Assembly: GCA_016721505.1 (NCBI GenBank)
Contig: JADKHX010000006.1
Location: 1 to 64,000 of the forward strand
Source: Rhodocyclaceae bacterium
GTDB taxonomy: Bacteria > Pseudomonadota > Gammaproteobacteria > Burkholderiales > Rhodocyclaceae
Length of the DNA stretch: 64,000 bases
Direction of reading: 5' to 3'
Positions 17,947-27,323 of this stretch are shown one piece after another (position 1 is the stretch's first letter; each line of letters begins with the position of its first letter). The notes below the pieces were generated by a model. The model had not been told where the DNA came from, did no database searches, and worked only from the letters and a program-made list of their open reading frames with translations. The translations under genes and the position numbers were made by a program.

Positions 17947-19194
17947 TCACTTAATTCCAGCCTCAAGCGTCATGCCCGCCGCTCGCAATCGCTCTACTAA
18001 TACATCACCCAAGCCACTTGCTGGGGTTAGGAACCCTGCGCTACCCGCAGCGTCAGGCAATTCGTCGAACTGCAAGGCCAAACACAACGCAGACTCACAC
18101 ACCATCTTGGTTGTCGCTCGATTGCCGGGGTCGCCACTGTCAGCGATTTTTCCGCGCAGCATTTTTCCGGATGCACTCTTGGCAACCAGTTCGCAGCGGT
18201 ACGAGCCGTTGTTCATGGCGCTCTCAGACGGGCCTTGGCCCGGGCCAGGCATGAGCTTTTCGGTGACTTGTTTTACCCCCGGCAGCTTGACCATCAGTTT
18301 GGATGAGGCCATGCCGAGACTAAAGCTGGCGGCAGCGGCGGCGGCGATTGGGCCTTTGCCGATGCGCATGTATTCCTGATAGTGAAAATTCTTGCCATAA
18401 CCGAGCAAGGCGGCGCTGCGGCGAACCACGCGGGTGTTGATCGGGCCCATCACGAAGGGCACCAACCAGGCGCGGAAGTCTGGATCGTTGACCGGCAAAA
18501 CCGGATCTTCATGTGCACTCTTGTCCTTGGGTTGCGTGCCTTTGGGATTGAGCAAAAACGGTTGCGCAAAATCTTTGACCGCATCGGAGGCGAGCATGTT
18601 GAGGCCGGATGCCAGCGTGCCGCCATTCACCCCACCGCGCATACTCACTGCACTTTTGACACTGACGCATTCTTCGCCATGCTGCGCTTGCATCGCTTGC
18701 GTCATCAGCCAAGCGCCGAGGTCGGACGGTACAGAATCAAAGCCGCAAAACGGAATGATACGAGCGCCGGTTTTGACAGCTTGGTCCTGATACTGCTCGA
18801 TCATTTCCCGCACCCAGGGCGTCTCGCCAGTGATGTCAACATAGTGCGTGCCGTTGCGCACGCAGGCGGCTACCAGCTCACTGCCAAAAATCGCGAATGG
18901 ACCGGCGGTGCTTAGCACCACCGCGGTATTTTTGGCTAACTCATTAAGGGCAGCGACGTCCAATGCATCAGCCACAATCACATCCGCGTTCCGAGCTCCC
19001 GCGCCACAAGCCGTCTTAACTTCTTGCAGTTTGCCTGCACTACGCCCGGCGATTGCCCAGCGAAGTTGCCTTTGTAGCGCAGCTGGTAATTTGGCGAAAT
19101 AGGCTACAGTTTGCCGCCCGACAAAACCGGTGGCGCCGTAAAGCACTACGTCGTATTTTCTGGCGACATTGGATTTAACTGTTTTGATAACCAT
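17947..19194 (-). CDS. Saccharopine dehydrogenase-like / trans-acting enoyl reductase family protein
   Basis: 415 residues. N-terminal Rossmann motif VVLYGATGFVGRQT (about 16-29), then TAGPFAIFGSELVAACVRNGTHYVDITGE-type sequence typical of the saccharopine dehydrogenase-like and mycobacterial trans-acting enoyl reductase group, and FCGFDSVPSDLGAW. Members act on diverse substrates, including lipids, and this one is not expected to make lysine. The gap to the downstream MDR gene is about 90 bases, so they may be co-transcribed. Confidence 0.75.
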   Translation of the reverse strand: MVIKTVKSNVARKYDVVLYGATGFVGRQTVAYFAKLPAALQRQLRWAIAGRSAGKLQEVKTACGAGARNADVIVADALDVAALNELAKNTAVVLSTAGPFAIFGSELVAACVRNGTHYVDITGETPWVREMIEQYQDQAVKTGARIIPFCGFDSVPSDLGAWLMTQAMQAQHGEECVSVKSAVSMRGGVNGGTLASGLNMLASDAVKDFAQPFLLNPKGTQPKDKSAHEDPVLPVNDPDFRAWLVPFVMGPINTRVVRRSAALLGYGKNFHYQEYMRIGKGPIAAAAAASFSLGMASSKLMVKLPGVKQVTEKLMPGPGQGPSESAMNNGSYRCELVAKSASGKMLRGKIADSGDPGNRATTKMVCESALCLALQFDELPDAAGSAGFLTPASGLGDVLVERLRAAGMTLEAGIK

Positions 19195-19253
19195 GGATGA
19201 TTGACTATGTTGTTGGCTAGAAGGTTTGGTCTTTTCAAAAAATCATTCGATCC

Positions 19254-19862
19254 TCAAGGCCTGCTCAGGGCCAATTCTGCCGCACGCAATGCATCACGTG
19301 CGTGTCGCGCCCGGCGATCGAGCTCAAATAATTCACTACGCAATCGACTGCGCCGATCATCGAACTCTTTTCGAACGTGCTTGCGATCTTCATCCTTTTC
19401 GGACTCACTTACGCGCTTGTATTCAGCGAGATCGATATCACGCAATTGCCGTTGTAGTGCATCGCTGCGTGAATCGATCTTCGCTAGTTCAGAGCGCGCT
19501 TGATACACCGCATGCGCCAATTCATAACGACGGCGAAACTCCACATCGACCATCGGCGGACACGCACCGGCATAGTACGAACCGTTTAAGCCCAGAGCCA
19601 CCGCGTTCTCAATCCGGCAATAGGTTTGCAAGCCCTGATCGCGGCCAGTGACATAACGACCCGTATCTACCGCGATGCCGGCCTTGCGGCAGATGCCGAT
19701 TCGATCATCAAGCGTCGCCATCGGCTCACCACTCAAGCCATCTTTCAAACCAATATCCAGCCAATTGGCGTGCTGACATTCTTCCTGAGTCATCGTTGCG
19801 CAACTGGCGAGCAGTGCTGCCGACACGCACAGAACAAGATACTTGATGGAATTTTTTATCAT
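19254..19862 (-). CDS. DUF2799 lipoprotein
   Basis: 202 residues from the ATG at 19862. Signal sequence with lipobox LLASC (the Cys is about residue 21), so a lipid-anchored envelope protein. The mature part begins TQEECQHANWLDIGLKDG, characteristic of DUF2799, with Cys pairs (GICRKAG, YCRIENA, AGACPP). The C-terminal 80 residues are highly charged (RRRYELAHAVYQARSEL onward) and probably coiled coil. Function unknown. A TTG at 19883 is an alternative but less likely start. Confidence 0.8.
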   Translation of the reverse strand: MIKNSIKYLVLCVSAALLASCATMTQEECQHANWLDIGLKDGLSGEPMATLDDRIGICRKAGIAVDTGRYVTGRDQGLQTYCRIENAVALGLNGSYYAGACPPMVDVEFRRRYELAHAVYQARSELAKIDSRSDALQRQLRDIDLAEYKRVSESEKDEDRKHVRKEFDDRRSRLRSELFELDRRARHARDALRAAELALSRP

Positions 19863-19914
19863 GACGAAATTTTGAGGTCTCAACTTAGCGGTGTTTCACC
19901 GTAATCAATCAATG

Positions 19915-19941
19915 AGTAGGTGCTGGTGATACGCCGTCACA
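19915..19941 (+). repeat. Short dispersed element, intergenic
   Basis: AGTAGGTGCTGGTGATACG then CCGTCAC: a diverged copy between the DUF2799 gene and the small membrane protein gene, in the upstream region of the former. Confidence 0.75.
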
Positions 19942-19948
19942 AAATTTC

Positions 19949-20359
19949 TCAACTCCGTGTGCGATACATCCAAGCAACTACAACACCCAAACCCGCCGTT
20001 CGAATCAAATCAAATACGATTTGCTTGATCACCAACATCTCGGGAAGCGGTTGCACCACGTAATAAATCATGTAGGTCGGTATGACTGTCAGGAAGGCAA
20101 CAACGACACCAAAACGTAGTCCCTGCCCCAGCCAGGGTTTGTCTTCGCAACCACGCTGGTAAATCCAAACGAACGCAATCGCGATAAAAACATGCGCCAG
20201 CAACATGATGGGGAAATGCTGCTGACTGTCGGCCTCTGAGCGCATGATGTTCGGTAGTTGGGCGTAATCACCATTCAACAATAGGCCGTGCAACAAGAAA
20301 TCGGTGCCCATGGCAACGACAAAGAAAACCAGTGTGGAAAGCCAGAAACGTTTGTTCAT
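19949..20359 (-). CDS. Small four-helix membrane protein
   Basis: 136 residues with about four hydrophobic segments (WLSTLVFFVVAMG, MLLAHVFIAIAFVW, FGVVVAFLTVIPTYMIYYVV, LIRTAGLGVVVAWMY). Start at 20359 supported by GGAGG seven bases upstream. I do not recognise a functional family; many bacteria carry unannotated proteins of this type. Confidence 0.7.
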   Translation of the reverse strand: MNKRFWLSTLVFFVVAMGTDFLLHGLLLNGDYAQLPNIMRSEADSQQHFPIMLLAHVFIAIAFVWIYQRGCEDKPWLGQGLRFGVVVAFLTVIPTYMIYYVVQPLPEMLVIKQIVFDLIRTAGLGVVVAWMYRTRS

Positions 20360-20427
20360 GATCGCCTCCAATATTTATTTGGTGTGGCCTGAGTTTAGAC
20401 CCAAGCTTGAGGCGACGGAAGCACGCG

Positions 20428-21798
20428 TTAGCGGACCTCGCTTACTGGCGAATTCGCAAACTGAGCGATCAGTCGCTCCACCACTGCACCTTCACCGCGA
20501 ACTCGCAAAGTCGCGCCTTCATCATTGGCGCGCTCTTCCAACACCTCACAACGCGCGAAAATTTCGCCACGCATCTGCTGTGCCGACCACGGCAAAAACA
20601 ATTCCGCCTCGACCATATCTTGTTGAAAAAATGCGATGATCATTTCGCGTAGGTGCGCAATGTCATCGGCGCGGCGGGCGCTCATCACAACGCAATTCGG
20701 ATATTTGGCGCGTAAGTTGGCTTCGCATTCGGCTTGCGCTGCAGCATCGCCGACGTGATCGATTTTGTTGAATACGCGGATGCGCGGCACGTCCTTCGCA
20801 TCGATTTCGGCGAGCACTTTGTCGGTTACTTCCAACTGCCGCTCAAAGCCATGATCGCTAGCATCAATAACGTGGAGCAGTAGCGAAGCATCGAGCGCTT
20901 CTTCCAGCGTTGACTTGAATGAAGCGACCAATCCGTGAGGTAGATTTTTGATGAAGCCGACCGTATCGCTGACCAACACGCGCGGTTTGCTTTCGGGTTG
21001 CAGTGCCCGCACAGTGGTATCGAGCGTCGCAAAAAGTTTATTTTCGACCAGCACATCGCTGCCGGTGAGCGCGCGCATCAGCGTCGATTTACCGGCATTG
21101 GTGTAGCCGACCAACGCAACGTTGGCACCGCCTTGACGATCTTGCCGGCGCGCACGTTGGGTTTTTCGTTCAACGTCCATCGCGTCGATTTCGCGTTGCA
21201 AATCGGCAATCCGATCACGGATTTTTCTTTTGTCGAGTTCGGTATGCGACTCGCCCGCGCCGCGCCCGCCGACACCGCTGCGCTGCCGCCCTTGCGGACC
21301 GGCTAGTTTGGCCGCTTCGCGCAAACGCGGTGCCATGTAGCCCAACCGTGCGATTTCGACTTGCGCGCGCGCCGCCCGCGAACGCGCATGACGATGGAAA
21401 ATTTCGAGGATCACCATGGTGCGATCCATCACCTCGCAACCGACTTCCTTTTCTAAATTGCGCGCTTGCGAGGGCGAGATTTCGTGGTCGACGAAGATGA
21501 CTTCGATTTCACCGTTGGTCGCATCCGCCGCTGCATGCAGCGTCTTTTCGAATGCACCGGGGACTGGTTCGCTATCGACGTAGGCGCGCATCTCCTCACG
21601 TTTGCCGGTGCCAAGATAGGCACCGTGATCAAAACTGGAGCGCTTTTGCGTAAACGTGGCAGTGATTTCAAAGCCGAGCGTCTTGGCCAAATCACGTAGC
21701 TCGGCCAATGACGCTTCAAACTCAATGTCGTTTACATTCGGTAATTGCACCGAGGCAACGATGGCGTATTTAGGTTTGGCTTTAATGTCTTTTTGCAT
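20428..21798 (-). CDS. hflX: GTPase HflX
   Basis: Ribosome-associated GTPase that splits stalled or heat-damaged 70S ribosomes. 456 residues. N-terminal HflX domain with a glycine-rich segment (GVGGRGAGES at about 175-184), a coiled-coil linker, then the G domain: G1 GYTNAGKST (231-239), G3 DTVGF, G4 NKID. The C-terminal 100 residues form an extra domain. In many proteobacteria hflX follows hfq; here it stands alone after icd, so it has lost or never had that operon context. No strong ribosome site is visible. Confidence 0.93.
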   Translation of the reverse strand: MQKDIKAKPKYAIVASVQLPNVNDIEFEASLAELRDLAKTLGFEITATFTQKRSSFDHGAYLGTGKREEMRAYVDSEPVPGAFEKTLHAAADATNGEIEVIFVDHEISPSQARNLEKEVGCEVMDRTMVILEIFHRHARSRAARAQVEIARLGYMAPRLREAAKLAGPQGRQRSGVGGRGAGESHTELDKRKIRDRIADLQREIDAMDVERKTQRARRQDRQGGANVALVGYTNAGKSTLMRALTGSDVLVENKLFATLDTTVRALQPESKPRVLVSDTVGFIKNLPHGLVASFKSTLEEALDASLLLHVIDASDHGFERQLEVTDKVLAEIDAKDVPRIRVFNKIDHVGDAAAQAECEANLRAKYPNCVVMSARRADDIAHLREMIIAFFQQDMVEAELFLPWSAQQMRGEIFARCEVLEERANDEGATLRVRGEGAVVERLIAQFANSPVSEVR

Positions 21799-21821
21799 TA
21801 GTTGTCGACATTTTTTGCGCC

Positions 21822-24050
21822 TTACGCCGCATCTATAACTGCATTAAACGTCGCACTTGGCCGCATCACCGCTGAGAGTTTTGCGGTATCGGGCATGTAG
21901 TAGCCACCGATATCGACAGGCTTGCCTTGCACTGCCTTGAGTTCATCGGTGATTTTTTGTTCGTTGTCGGCGAGTGCTTTAGCCAGCTTGCCAAAATGCG
22001 CTTTAAGTTCCAAATCGTCGTTTTGTTCAGCCAGTGCCTGTGCCCAATACAGCGACAAATAAAACTGACTGCCACGGTTATCGAGTTGTCCGGTTTTGGG
22101 TGAGGGCGATTTATTATTGTCGAGAAATTTTCCGGTGGCTTCGTCCAGCGTTTTAGCCAGCAGCTTGGCACGCGCATTACCGTTCTTGATACCCATGTCC
22201 TCCAGGCTAACAGCCAGCGCCAGAAACTCGCCCAACGAATCCCAGCGCAGATGGTTTTCTTCCACCAGTTGTTGTACGTGCTTGGGTGCCGAGCCCCCGG
22301 CACCGGTTTCGTACATGCCGCCGCCAGCCATCAACGGCACGATGGAAAGCATCTTGGCGCTAGTCCCAAGCTCCATTATGGGGAAAAGATCAGTCAAATA
22401 ATCGCGCAGGATATTACCGGTGGCGCTGATGGTGTCCAGCCCGCGTATCACACGCTCCAGCGTGTAACGCATGGCGCGCACCTGGCTCATAATCTGAATA
22501 TCCAGCCCCGCCGTGTTGTGCTCGTGCAGGTACATCTTGACCTTGGTAATTAGCTGCGCCTCGTGCGGCCGGTACTGGTCCAGCCAAAATACCACCGGCA
22601 TGCCGGAGTTGCGCGCGCGGGTAACGGCCAGTTTGACCCAGTCGCGAATAGCAGCATCTTTGACCTGACACATGCGCCAGATGTCGCCGGTCTCCACGTC
22701 CTGACTGAGCAGGACTTCGCCGGTGTTCAAATCAGTAATGTTGGCCACGCCGTCTTCGGGTATTTCAAAAGTCTTGTCATGCGAGCCGTACTCTTCAGCT
22801 TGCTGGGCCATCAGACCCACATTGGGCACTGTGCCCATCGTCTTGGGGTCAAAAGCCCCATGCCATTTGCAGAAGTTGATTATCTCCTGGTAGATGCGCG
22901 CAAAGGTGCTCTCGGGCATCACGGCTTTTACATCTTTCAGGCGGCCATTGGCGTCCCACATCTTGCCGCCATTGCGAATCATGGCAGGCATCGACGCATC
23001 CACGATGATGTCGTTGGGCGAATGGAAGTTGGTAATGCCTTTGGCCGAGTCCACCATGGCCAGCTCGGGGCGGTGCTCGTGACAGGCGTGCAGGTCGCGC
23101 TTGATTTCGTCTTGCTTACTTTGAGGCAGAGTGGCAATTTTTTCGTACAGATTGGCCATGCCGTTGTTGACGTTGACGCCCAACTCTTTGAACAGCGCAC
23201 CGTGCTTTTCAAACGCATCGCGATAGAAAATTTTGACACAATGACCAAAGACGATGGGATGTGACACCTTCATCATGGTGGCTTTGACGTGTAGCGAAAA
23301 CATCACGCCGGTCTTGCGGGCATCTTCAATCTCGCGCTCGTAAAAAATCTCCAGCGCCTTTTTACTCATAAACATGCTGTCGATTATTTCGCGATCCAGC
23401 AACGACACCTTTGGCTTGAGCACGATAGTCTTGCCGCTCTTGGTGATCAGGTCCATCTTCACATCGCGCGCTCTGTCCAGTGTCATGGATTTTTCGCCGT
23501 GATAAAAGTCGCCGCTGTGCATGTGCGAGACGTGGCTGCGCGAGGCTTGGCTCCACTCGGCCATGGAATGCGGATTCTTGCGGGCGTAGTTCTTGACAGC
23601 CAGCGGCGCACGGCGATCAGAGTTGCCCTCGCGCAGCACTGGGTTCACCGCGCTGCCAGTGCATTTGGCATAGCGCGCCTTGAGTGCTTTTTCTTCGTCG
23701 GTCTTGGGCGAATCGGGGTAGTCGGGCAAAGCATAGCCCTTGGCTTGCAACTCTTTGATGCATGCAGTCAATTGCCCGACGGAGGCGCTGATGTTGGGTA
23801 ACTTGATAATATTGGTATCGGGCAACAGTGTGAGTCGCCCCAACTCAACTAAATTGTTTGGCACCCTTTGCTCGGGAGTGAGAAATTCCGAAAATTCGGC
23901 GAGGACGCGCGCCGCCACCGAGATGTCGCTCCCTTCCACGTCAACCCCTGCAGGTGCAGTAAAAGCCTTGATGATGGGCAGGAAAGAATAGGTCGCGAGC
24001 AGCGGTGCTTCGTCGGTGAGTGTGTAAATAATTTTTGATTTGTTTGTCAT
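21822..24050 (-). CDS. icd: Monomeric NADP-dependent isocitrate dehydrogenase (IDH-II type)
   Basis: Oxidises isocitrate to 2-oxoglutarate with NADP in the TCA cycle. 742 residues, the length of the monomeric class, which has no sequence similarity to the dimeric enzyme. Characteristic segments include the N-terminal KIIYTLTDEAPLLATYS, RREG-like substrate region (LREGNSDRRA), SHVSHMHSGDFYHGEKS and PNVGLMAQQAEEYGSHDKT. Start at 24050 has GGGGAC upstream; the frame extends four codons further. Confidence 0.95.
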   Translation of the reverse strand: MTNKSKIIYTLTDEAPLLATYSFLPIIKAFTAPAGVDVEGSDISVAARVLAEFSEFLTPEQRVPNNLVELGRLTLLPDTNIIKLPNISASVGQLTACIKELQAKGYALPDYPDSPKTDEEKALKARYAKCTGSAVNPVLREGNSDRRAPLAVKNYARKNPHSMAEWSQASRSHVSHMHSGDFYHGEKSMTLDRARDVKMDLITKSGKTIVLKPKVSLLDREIIDSMFMSKKALEIFYEREIEDARKTGVMFSLHVKATMMKVSHPIVFGHCVKIFYRDAFEKHGALFKELGVNVNNGMANLYEKIATLPQSKQDEIKRDLHACHEHRPELAMVDSAKGITNFHSPNDIIVDASMPAMIRNGGKMWDANGRLKDVKAVMPESTFARIYQEIINFCKWHGAFDPKTMGTVPNVGLMAQQAEEYGSHDKTFEIPEDGVANITDLNTGEVLLSQDVETGDIWRMCQVKDAAIRDWVKLAVTRARNSGMPVVFWLDQYRPHEAQLITKVKMYLHEHNTAGLDIQIMSQVRAMRYTLERVIRGLDTISATGNILRDYLTDLFPIMELGTSAKMLSIVPLMAGGGMYETGAGGSAPKHVQQLVEENHLRWDSLGEFLALAVSLEDMGIKNGNARAKLLAKTLDEATGKFLDNNKSPSPKTGQLDNRGSQFYLSLYWAQALAEQNDDLELKAHFGKLAKALADNEQKITDELKAVQGKPVDIGGYYMPDTAKLSAVMRPSATFNAVIDAA

Positions 24051-24098
24051 GATTGTCCCCAAGTTGTGACGCCTTTTTACCGTACTTACGTTGCAATA

Positions 24099-24806
24099 TT
24101 ATTGTTTCAAATCAAACATGGTGCGTCGCATAAAGCAAAGATCTTCCCATGCTTTGGCTTTTTCCATTGGGCTACGCAGCAAATAAGATGGATGATAAGT
24201 GACAATCAATGGTATGCCCTCGTACTCGTGCACTTGCCCGCGTAGCGAGCCGACTTTAATTTCGTCACGCTGCAGTAGCGTCTTTGCCGCTGTGCCGCCA
24301 AGTGTCACAATTAATCGCGGCTTGATCATCGCGATTTGTTGCTTTAAGTAGGGGCGACACGAATTCAATTCTTCATCGGTCGGTGTGCGATTGCCTGGCG
24401 GGCGACACTTGACAGCATTGGCAATGTACACATCGTGACCACGCTTGAGTTCGATGGCGGCGAGCATGTTGTCGAGCAACTTTCCGGCTTGGCCGACGAA
24501 TGGTTCGCCTTTTTCATCCTCATCCGCGCCGGGACCTTCGCCAACGAATAGCCAATCGGCTTGAACATCGCCAACGCCAAGCACTGCTTGTTTGCGTTGC
24601 TGGCATAGCGTGCAGAGGCGGCAGTCTAAAACTGTGCTTTGTAAAGCTGGCCAATCGTTTGACGACGCATCTTGTGAAACCAGAACTTCATCACAACCAC
24701 CAACAAGCGAACTTTCTCGAACAGGCTGTTCGCGTAATTTCCAGACCGGGCCTAAGCCCATTTCACGCAGCGTTTGTTCACGCGTCAGAGTGCTCACCGT
24801 ATTCAC
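24099..24806 (-). CDS. Uracil-DNA glycosylase, family 4 ([4Fe-4S])
   Basis: Removes uracil from DNA arising by cytosine deamination. 235 residues. The four iron-sulfur cysteines are at 62, 65 (CRLC), 134 (VKCRPP) and 150 (NSCRPY). The active-site motif GEGPGADEDEKGEPFVG (89-105) and the C-terminal HPSYLLR are intact. The N-terminal 55 residues are variable. It overlaps the upstream rimI by four bases, so udg is translationally coupled as the last gene of tsaB-rimI-udg. Confidence 0.93.
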   Translation of the reverse strand: MNTVSTLTREQTLREMGLGPVWKLREQPVRESSLVGGCDEVLVSQDASSNDWPALQSTVLDCRLCTLCQQRKQAVLGVGDVQADWLFVGEGPGADEDEKGEPFVGQAGKLLDNMLAAIELKRGHDVYIANAVKCRPPGNRTPTDEELNSCRPYLKQQIAMIKPRLIVTLGGTAAKTLLQRDEIKVGSLRGQVHEYEGIPLIVTYHPSYLLRSPMEKAKAWEDLCFMRRTMFDLKQ

Positions 24807-25282
24807 GCCAGTTCGCGCGCCATCACGATCGCATCTTCGCGGCCTTCAAATGCAGCATAGTACGAACGTCGCCGACCGATTTCCTTGAAGCCGCAGCGCG
24901 CATACAAAGCCAGCGCAGGCAGGTTACTGACACGCACTTCCAATAAAACGCGTTTGGCGCTGCTGTGCCAAGCCAATTCGATGATGTAGCTGAGCAAAGC
25001 GCTACCATGCCCTTTGCCTTGAACTTCCGTCGGTACGCCAATATTGAGCAGATGCACTTCATCGACTACGTTCATGGTGACCGCATAACCCACTAGCGCG
25101 TCGTCTTTGCTCATCAGCCACATAGCATGTTCAGCGACAAGCGAATCCTGAAATTGACCGCGCGTCCACGGATGCACTTGAACTTGCGTTTCGACCGCCA
25201 ACACTTCGTCGATATCTTCCGCCGTCATTGGCATGAAATCGCGGCCGAAATGTCGCTGAACATTACGTCGATCAATATTCAA
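24803..25282 (-). CDS. rimI: Ribosomal protein S18 alanine N-acetyltransferase RimI-type
   Basis: GNAT acetyltransferase that acetylates the N-terminal Ala of ribosomal protein S18. 159 residues. Motif A for acetyl-CoA binding is Q-G-K-G-H-G (VQGKGHGSALL), and the RimI-type C-terminal segment VSNLPALALYARCGFKEIGRRRSYY is present. Overlaps tsaB by four bases upstream and udg by four downstream, an order conserved among betaproteobacteria. The first 16 residues precede the usual start of the domain, so the true start could be the Met at about residue 17. Confidence 0.88.
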   Translation of the reverse strand: MNIDRRNVQRHFGRDFMPMTAEDIDEVLAVETQVQVHPWTRGQFQDSLVAEHAMWLMSKDDALVGYAVTMNVVDEVHLLNIGVPTEVQGKGHGSALLSYIIELAWHSSAKRVLLEVRVSNLPALALYARCGFKEIGRRRSYYAAFEGREDAIVMARELA

Positions 25283-25974
25283 TTCAAGCCTCCTTTGGCG
25301 AGACGCTCCTGTGTCGTCAATGCCACTTTATCGCGTACATAAATCGGTTGTGCCAGCGCTGCATTGATACCCTCACCGCGTGCAAATCGTGGTGCCGCCA
25401 AACGGGCGACAGCGGCAGCGGTGGGGTAGAGATTTGGCAGCACTTTTAATATATCTGGTTTGCGCGCGCGAAGGTCATCGCCATGCGCTATGAATCCATC
25501 GCCGACACCAACCCAATTTTCGCCAGTTGGTGCTGGTGACACGCTGTCACCCACACACACAGGTGGTATGACTTCGCGCACTTCGTCACCATTGACTTCA
25601 TAGGCCGCGCAATAAATCTCATTCATCCGCGCATCCAAACACGCCCAAACAAACCGCTCGTCCGATGCCAGCGCGAGTGCTTGCAAGGTCGAAATTGACA
25701 CCACCGGAATATTCAAACCGAACGCTAAACCTTGAGTCACGCCGCAAGCCAATCGCAGGCCAGTGAAGCCACCAGGCCCCGCTCCAAAAGCAATGCCATC
25801 GATTTGCTGCAAACTAATCGACGCTTCAGCAAGAATTTCATGCACCCAAGGCAGCAAGCGTTCCGCGCCGCTATTGGGCAAGGCTTCATGGCGTTCGATT
25901 AGCGCGCCATCGGTCCACAACGCGACCGACAAATGCTCGGTCGCGGTTTCAAAAGCCAACAAACGCATCGACAA
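25279..25974 (-). CDS. tsaB: tRNA threonylcarbamoyladenosine biosynthesis protein TsaB
   Basis: Partner of TsaD in making the t6A37 modification of ANN-decoding tRNAs; an inactive ASKHA-fold paralogue. 231 residues. The N-terminal LLAFETATEHLSVALW and the region GPGGFTGLRLACGVTQGLA are diagnostic. Residues about 142-151 (DSVSPAPTGE) are encoded by the dispersed repeat, in the variable loop just before GVGDGF. Because tsaB is essential in most bacteria, the insertion must be tolerated. Start of tsaB-rimI-udg, 14 bases after the QmcA-like gene. Confidence 0.93.
   Translation of the reverse strand: MSMRLLAFETATEHLSVALWTDGALIERHEALPNSGAERLLPWVHEILAEASISLQQIDGIAFGAGPGGFTGLRLACGVTQGLAFGLNIPVVSISTLQALALASDERFVWACLDARMNEIYCAAYEVNGDEVREVIPPVCVGDSVSPAPTGENWVGVGDGFIAHGDDLRARKPDILKVLPNLYPTAAAVARLAAPRFARGEGINAALAQPIYVRDKVALTTQERLAKGGLN
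25521..25549 (+). repeat. Short dispersed element, in frame in tsaB
   Basis: CGCCAGTTGGTGCTGG then TGACACGCTGTCA. Read on the minus strand in the reverse orientation it gives SVSPAPTG inside TsaB. Confidence 0.9.
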
Positions 25975-25988
25975 AAACTGTCCGTAAA

Positions 25989-26846
25989 TTACAAACGCGC
26001 CTTGGCAAACATGCCGCGCAATGCGTCCTGCAAGTCGGCAGGCAGCACGACTGTTTTGGCGTTATCCGAACTCGCCAGCGTGGCCAATGCCTTGATGTAC
26101 CGTTCGCCCAAAAGGAAACGCACTGGCGCGTCGTCGCCACCGAGAGCGGTTGCCACGCGCTTGATTGATTCAGCGCTGGCATCGGCCAAAGTAATTTGTG
26201 CTTCGGCTTGCAGACGTGCCGCCTGCAACTGCGCTTCGGCATTCAAAATGGTCGATTGTTTGGAGCCTTCTGCACGTATCACCACCGCTTTACGTTCGCG
26301 TTCGCTGGACGCTTGTGCTTCCATCGCATGGATCATCGACGCAGAGGGTTTGATGTCCTGAATCTCTACCGATTTGACTGTCAAGCCCCAATCAATTGCT
26401 TCGTCGGCAATACTCTCGCGCAGGCGAATTTTGATCTTGTCGCGATTCGACAAAGCTTCATCCAAATTCATCTCGCCAATAATGGAACGCAGCGTGGTCA
26501 TGATCATATTGCGTATCGCTTCGGAGAAATCCGTCACACCGTACACCGCTTTTATCGGGTCGGTGATTTTGATAAAGGCAATTGCATTGGTCAGAATCAC
26601 GGCGTTGTCTTTGGTGATTACTTCTTGCTCTTGCACATCCAGAATAATGTCCTTGGTGACTAGTTTGTAGCGCACCAAATCAAGATAAGGAATGATGATG
26701 TTGAGGCCGGGCAACAAGGTCTTATGGTATTTACCCAAGCGCTCAGCAATCCACTCCTCACCCTGTGGCACGACACGCACGCCTTTTGCAATGGTGACCA
26801 CTACAAAACCAAAAAAGACTATCGCTAAAAATCCAAATTCACCCAT
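25989..26846 (-). CDS. SPFH/band 7 (stomatin/QmcA-like) membrane protein
   Basis: 285 residues. N-terminal membrane anchor (FLAIVFFGFVVVTIA), then the SPFH domain starting GVRVVPQGEEWIAERLGKYHKTLLPGLN, and a helical C-terminal region rich in Ala, Glu and Gln (about 175-240) that drives oligomerisation. Such proteins form ring or cage assemblies in the membrane and are linked to lipid domain organisation and protease control. Ten bases downstream of the nfeD gene, the standard stomatin-operon pairing. Confidence 0.9.
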   Translation of the reverse strand: MGEFGFLAIVFFGFVVVTIAKGVRVVPQGEEWIAERLGKYHKTLLPGLNIIIPYLDLVRYKLVTKDIILDVQEQEVITKDNAVILTNAIAFIKITDPIKAVYGVTDFSEAIRNMIMTTLRSIIGEMNLDEALSNRDKIKIRLRESIADEAIDWGLTVKSVEIQDIKPSASMIHAMEAQASSERERKAVVIRAEGSKQSTILNAEAQLQAARLQAEAQITLADASAESIKRVATALGGDDAPVRFLLGERYIKALATLASSDNAKTVVLPADLQDALRGMFAKARL

Positions 26847-26856
26847 GATCGCTCCC

Positions 26857-27291
26857 TCAGGATTTACCTACCCGCAACAATTGACCATCAACGGCCACCA
26901 CCTTCACCCGCTGCCCCGCACCAATCGCTTCATCGGAAACACAAGGCCATGTGTCCGAACCCATCACCGGTTTCTGAAAACGCACTTCGCCACGCCCCAT
27001 CGGTTCAACCGCGTGCGCCATTACACCGAACTCGCCCAAGGCCGCGTCTGCGGTTCCTGAACGTGTCTTATCGTTTTGGCGAAACACTTTGAACCAAAGC
27101 ACGGTCATCGCTATCGACGCCAAGGTCCACAACACGATTTGCGCGGTCATGCCAATCGGATAGACCAACAATACCAAACCTACTAGCAAGGCACCGAGAG
27201 CGAACCAGACTACATAAAAACTGGTGATCATCAACTCCAACAATCCAAGCACCAGGCCAAGAATCATCCAGTGATACCACAGCATGTCCAT
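26857..27291 (-). CDS. NfeD family protein (OB-fold, membrane)
   Basis: 144 residues with three to four N-terminal membrane segments (about 8-80) and a C-terminal OB-fold-like domain (LGEFGVMAHAVEPMGRGEVRF, then RVKVVAVDGQLLRV). This is the short NfeD form, without the serine-protease domain of the long form. Strong ribosome site (AAGGAAA). It is paired with the QmcA-like gene, its usual partner. Confidence 0.9.
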   Translation of the reverse strand: MDMLWYHWMILGLVLGLLELMITSFYVVWFALGALLVGLVLLVYPIGMTAQIVLWTLASIAMTVLWFKVFRQNDKTRSGTADAALGEFGVMAHAVEPMGRGEVRFQKPVMGSDTWPCVSDEAIGAGQRVKVVAVDGQLLRVGKS

Positions 27292-27323
27292 AGTGTTTCC
27301 TTTTCGTTGTGAAACAATCGCGC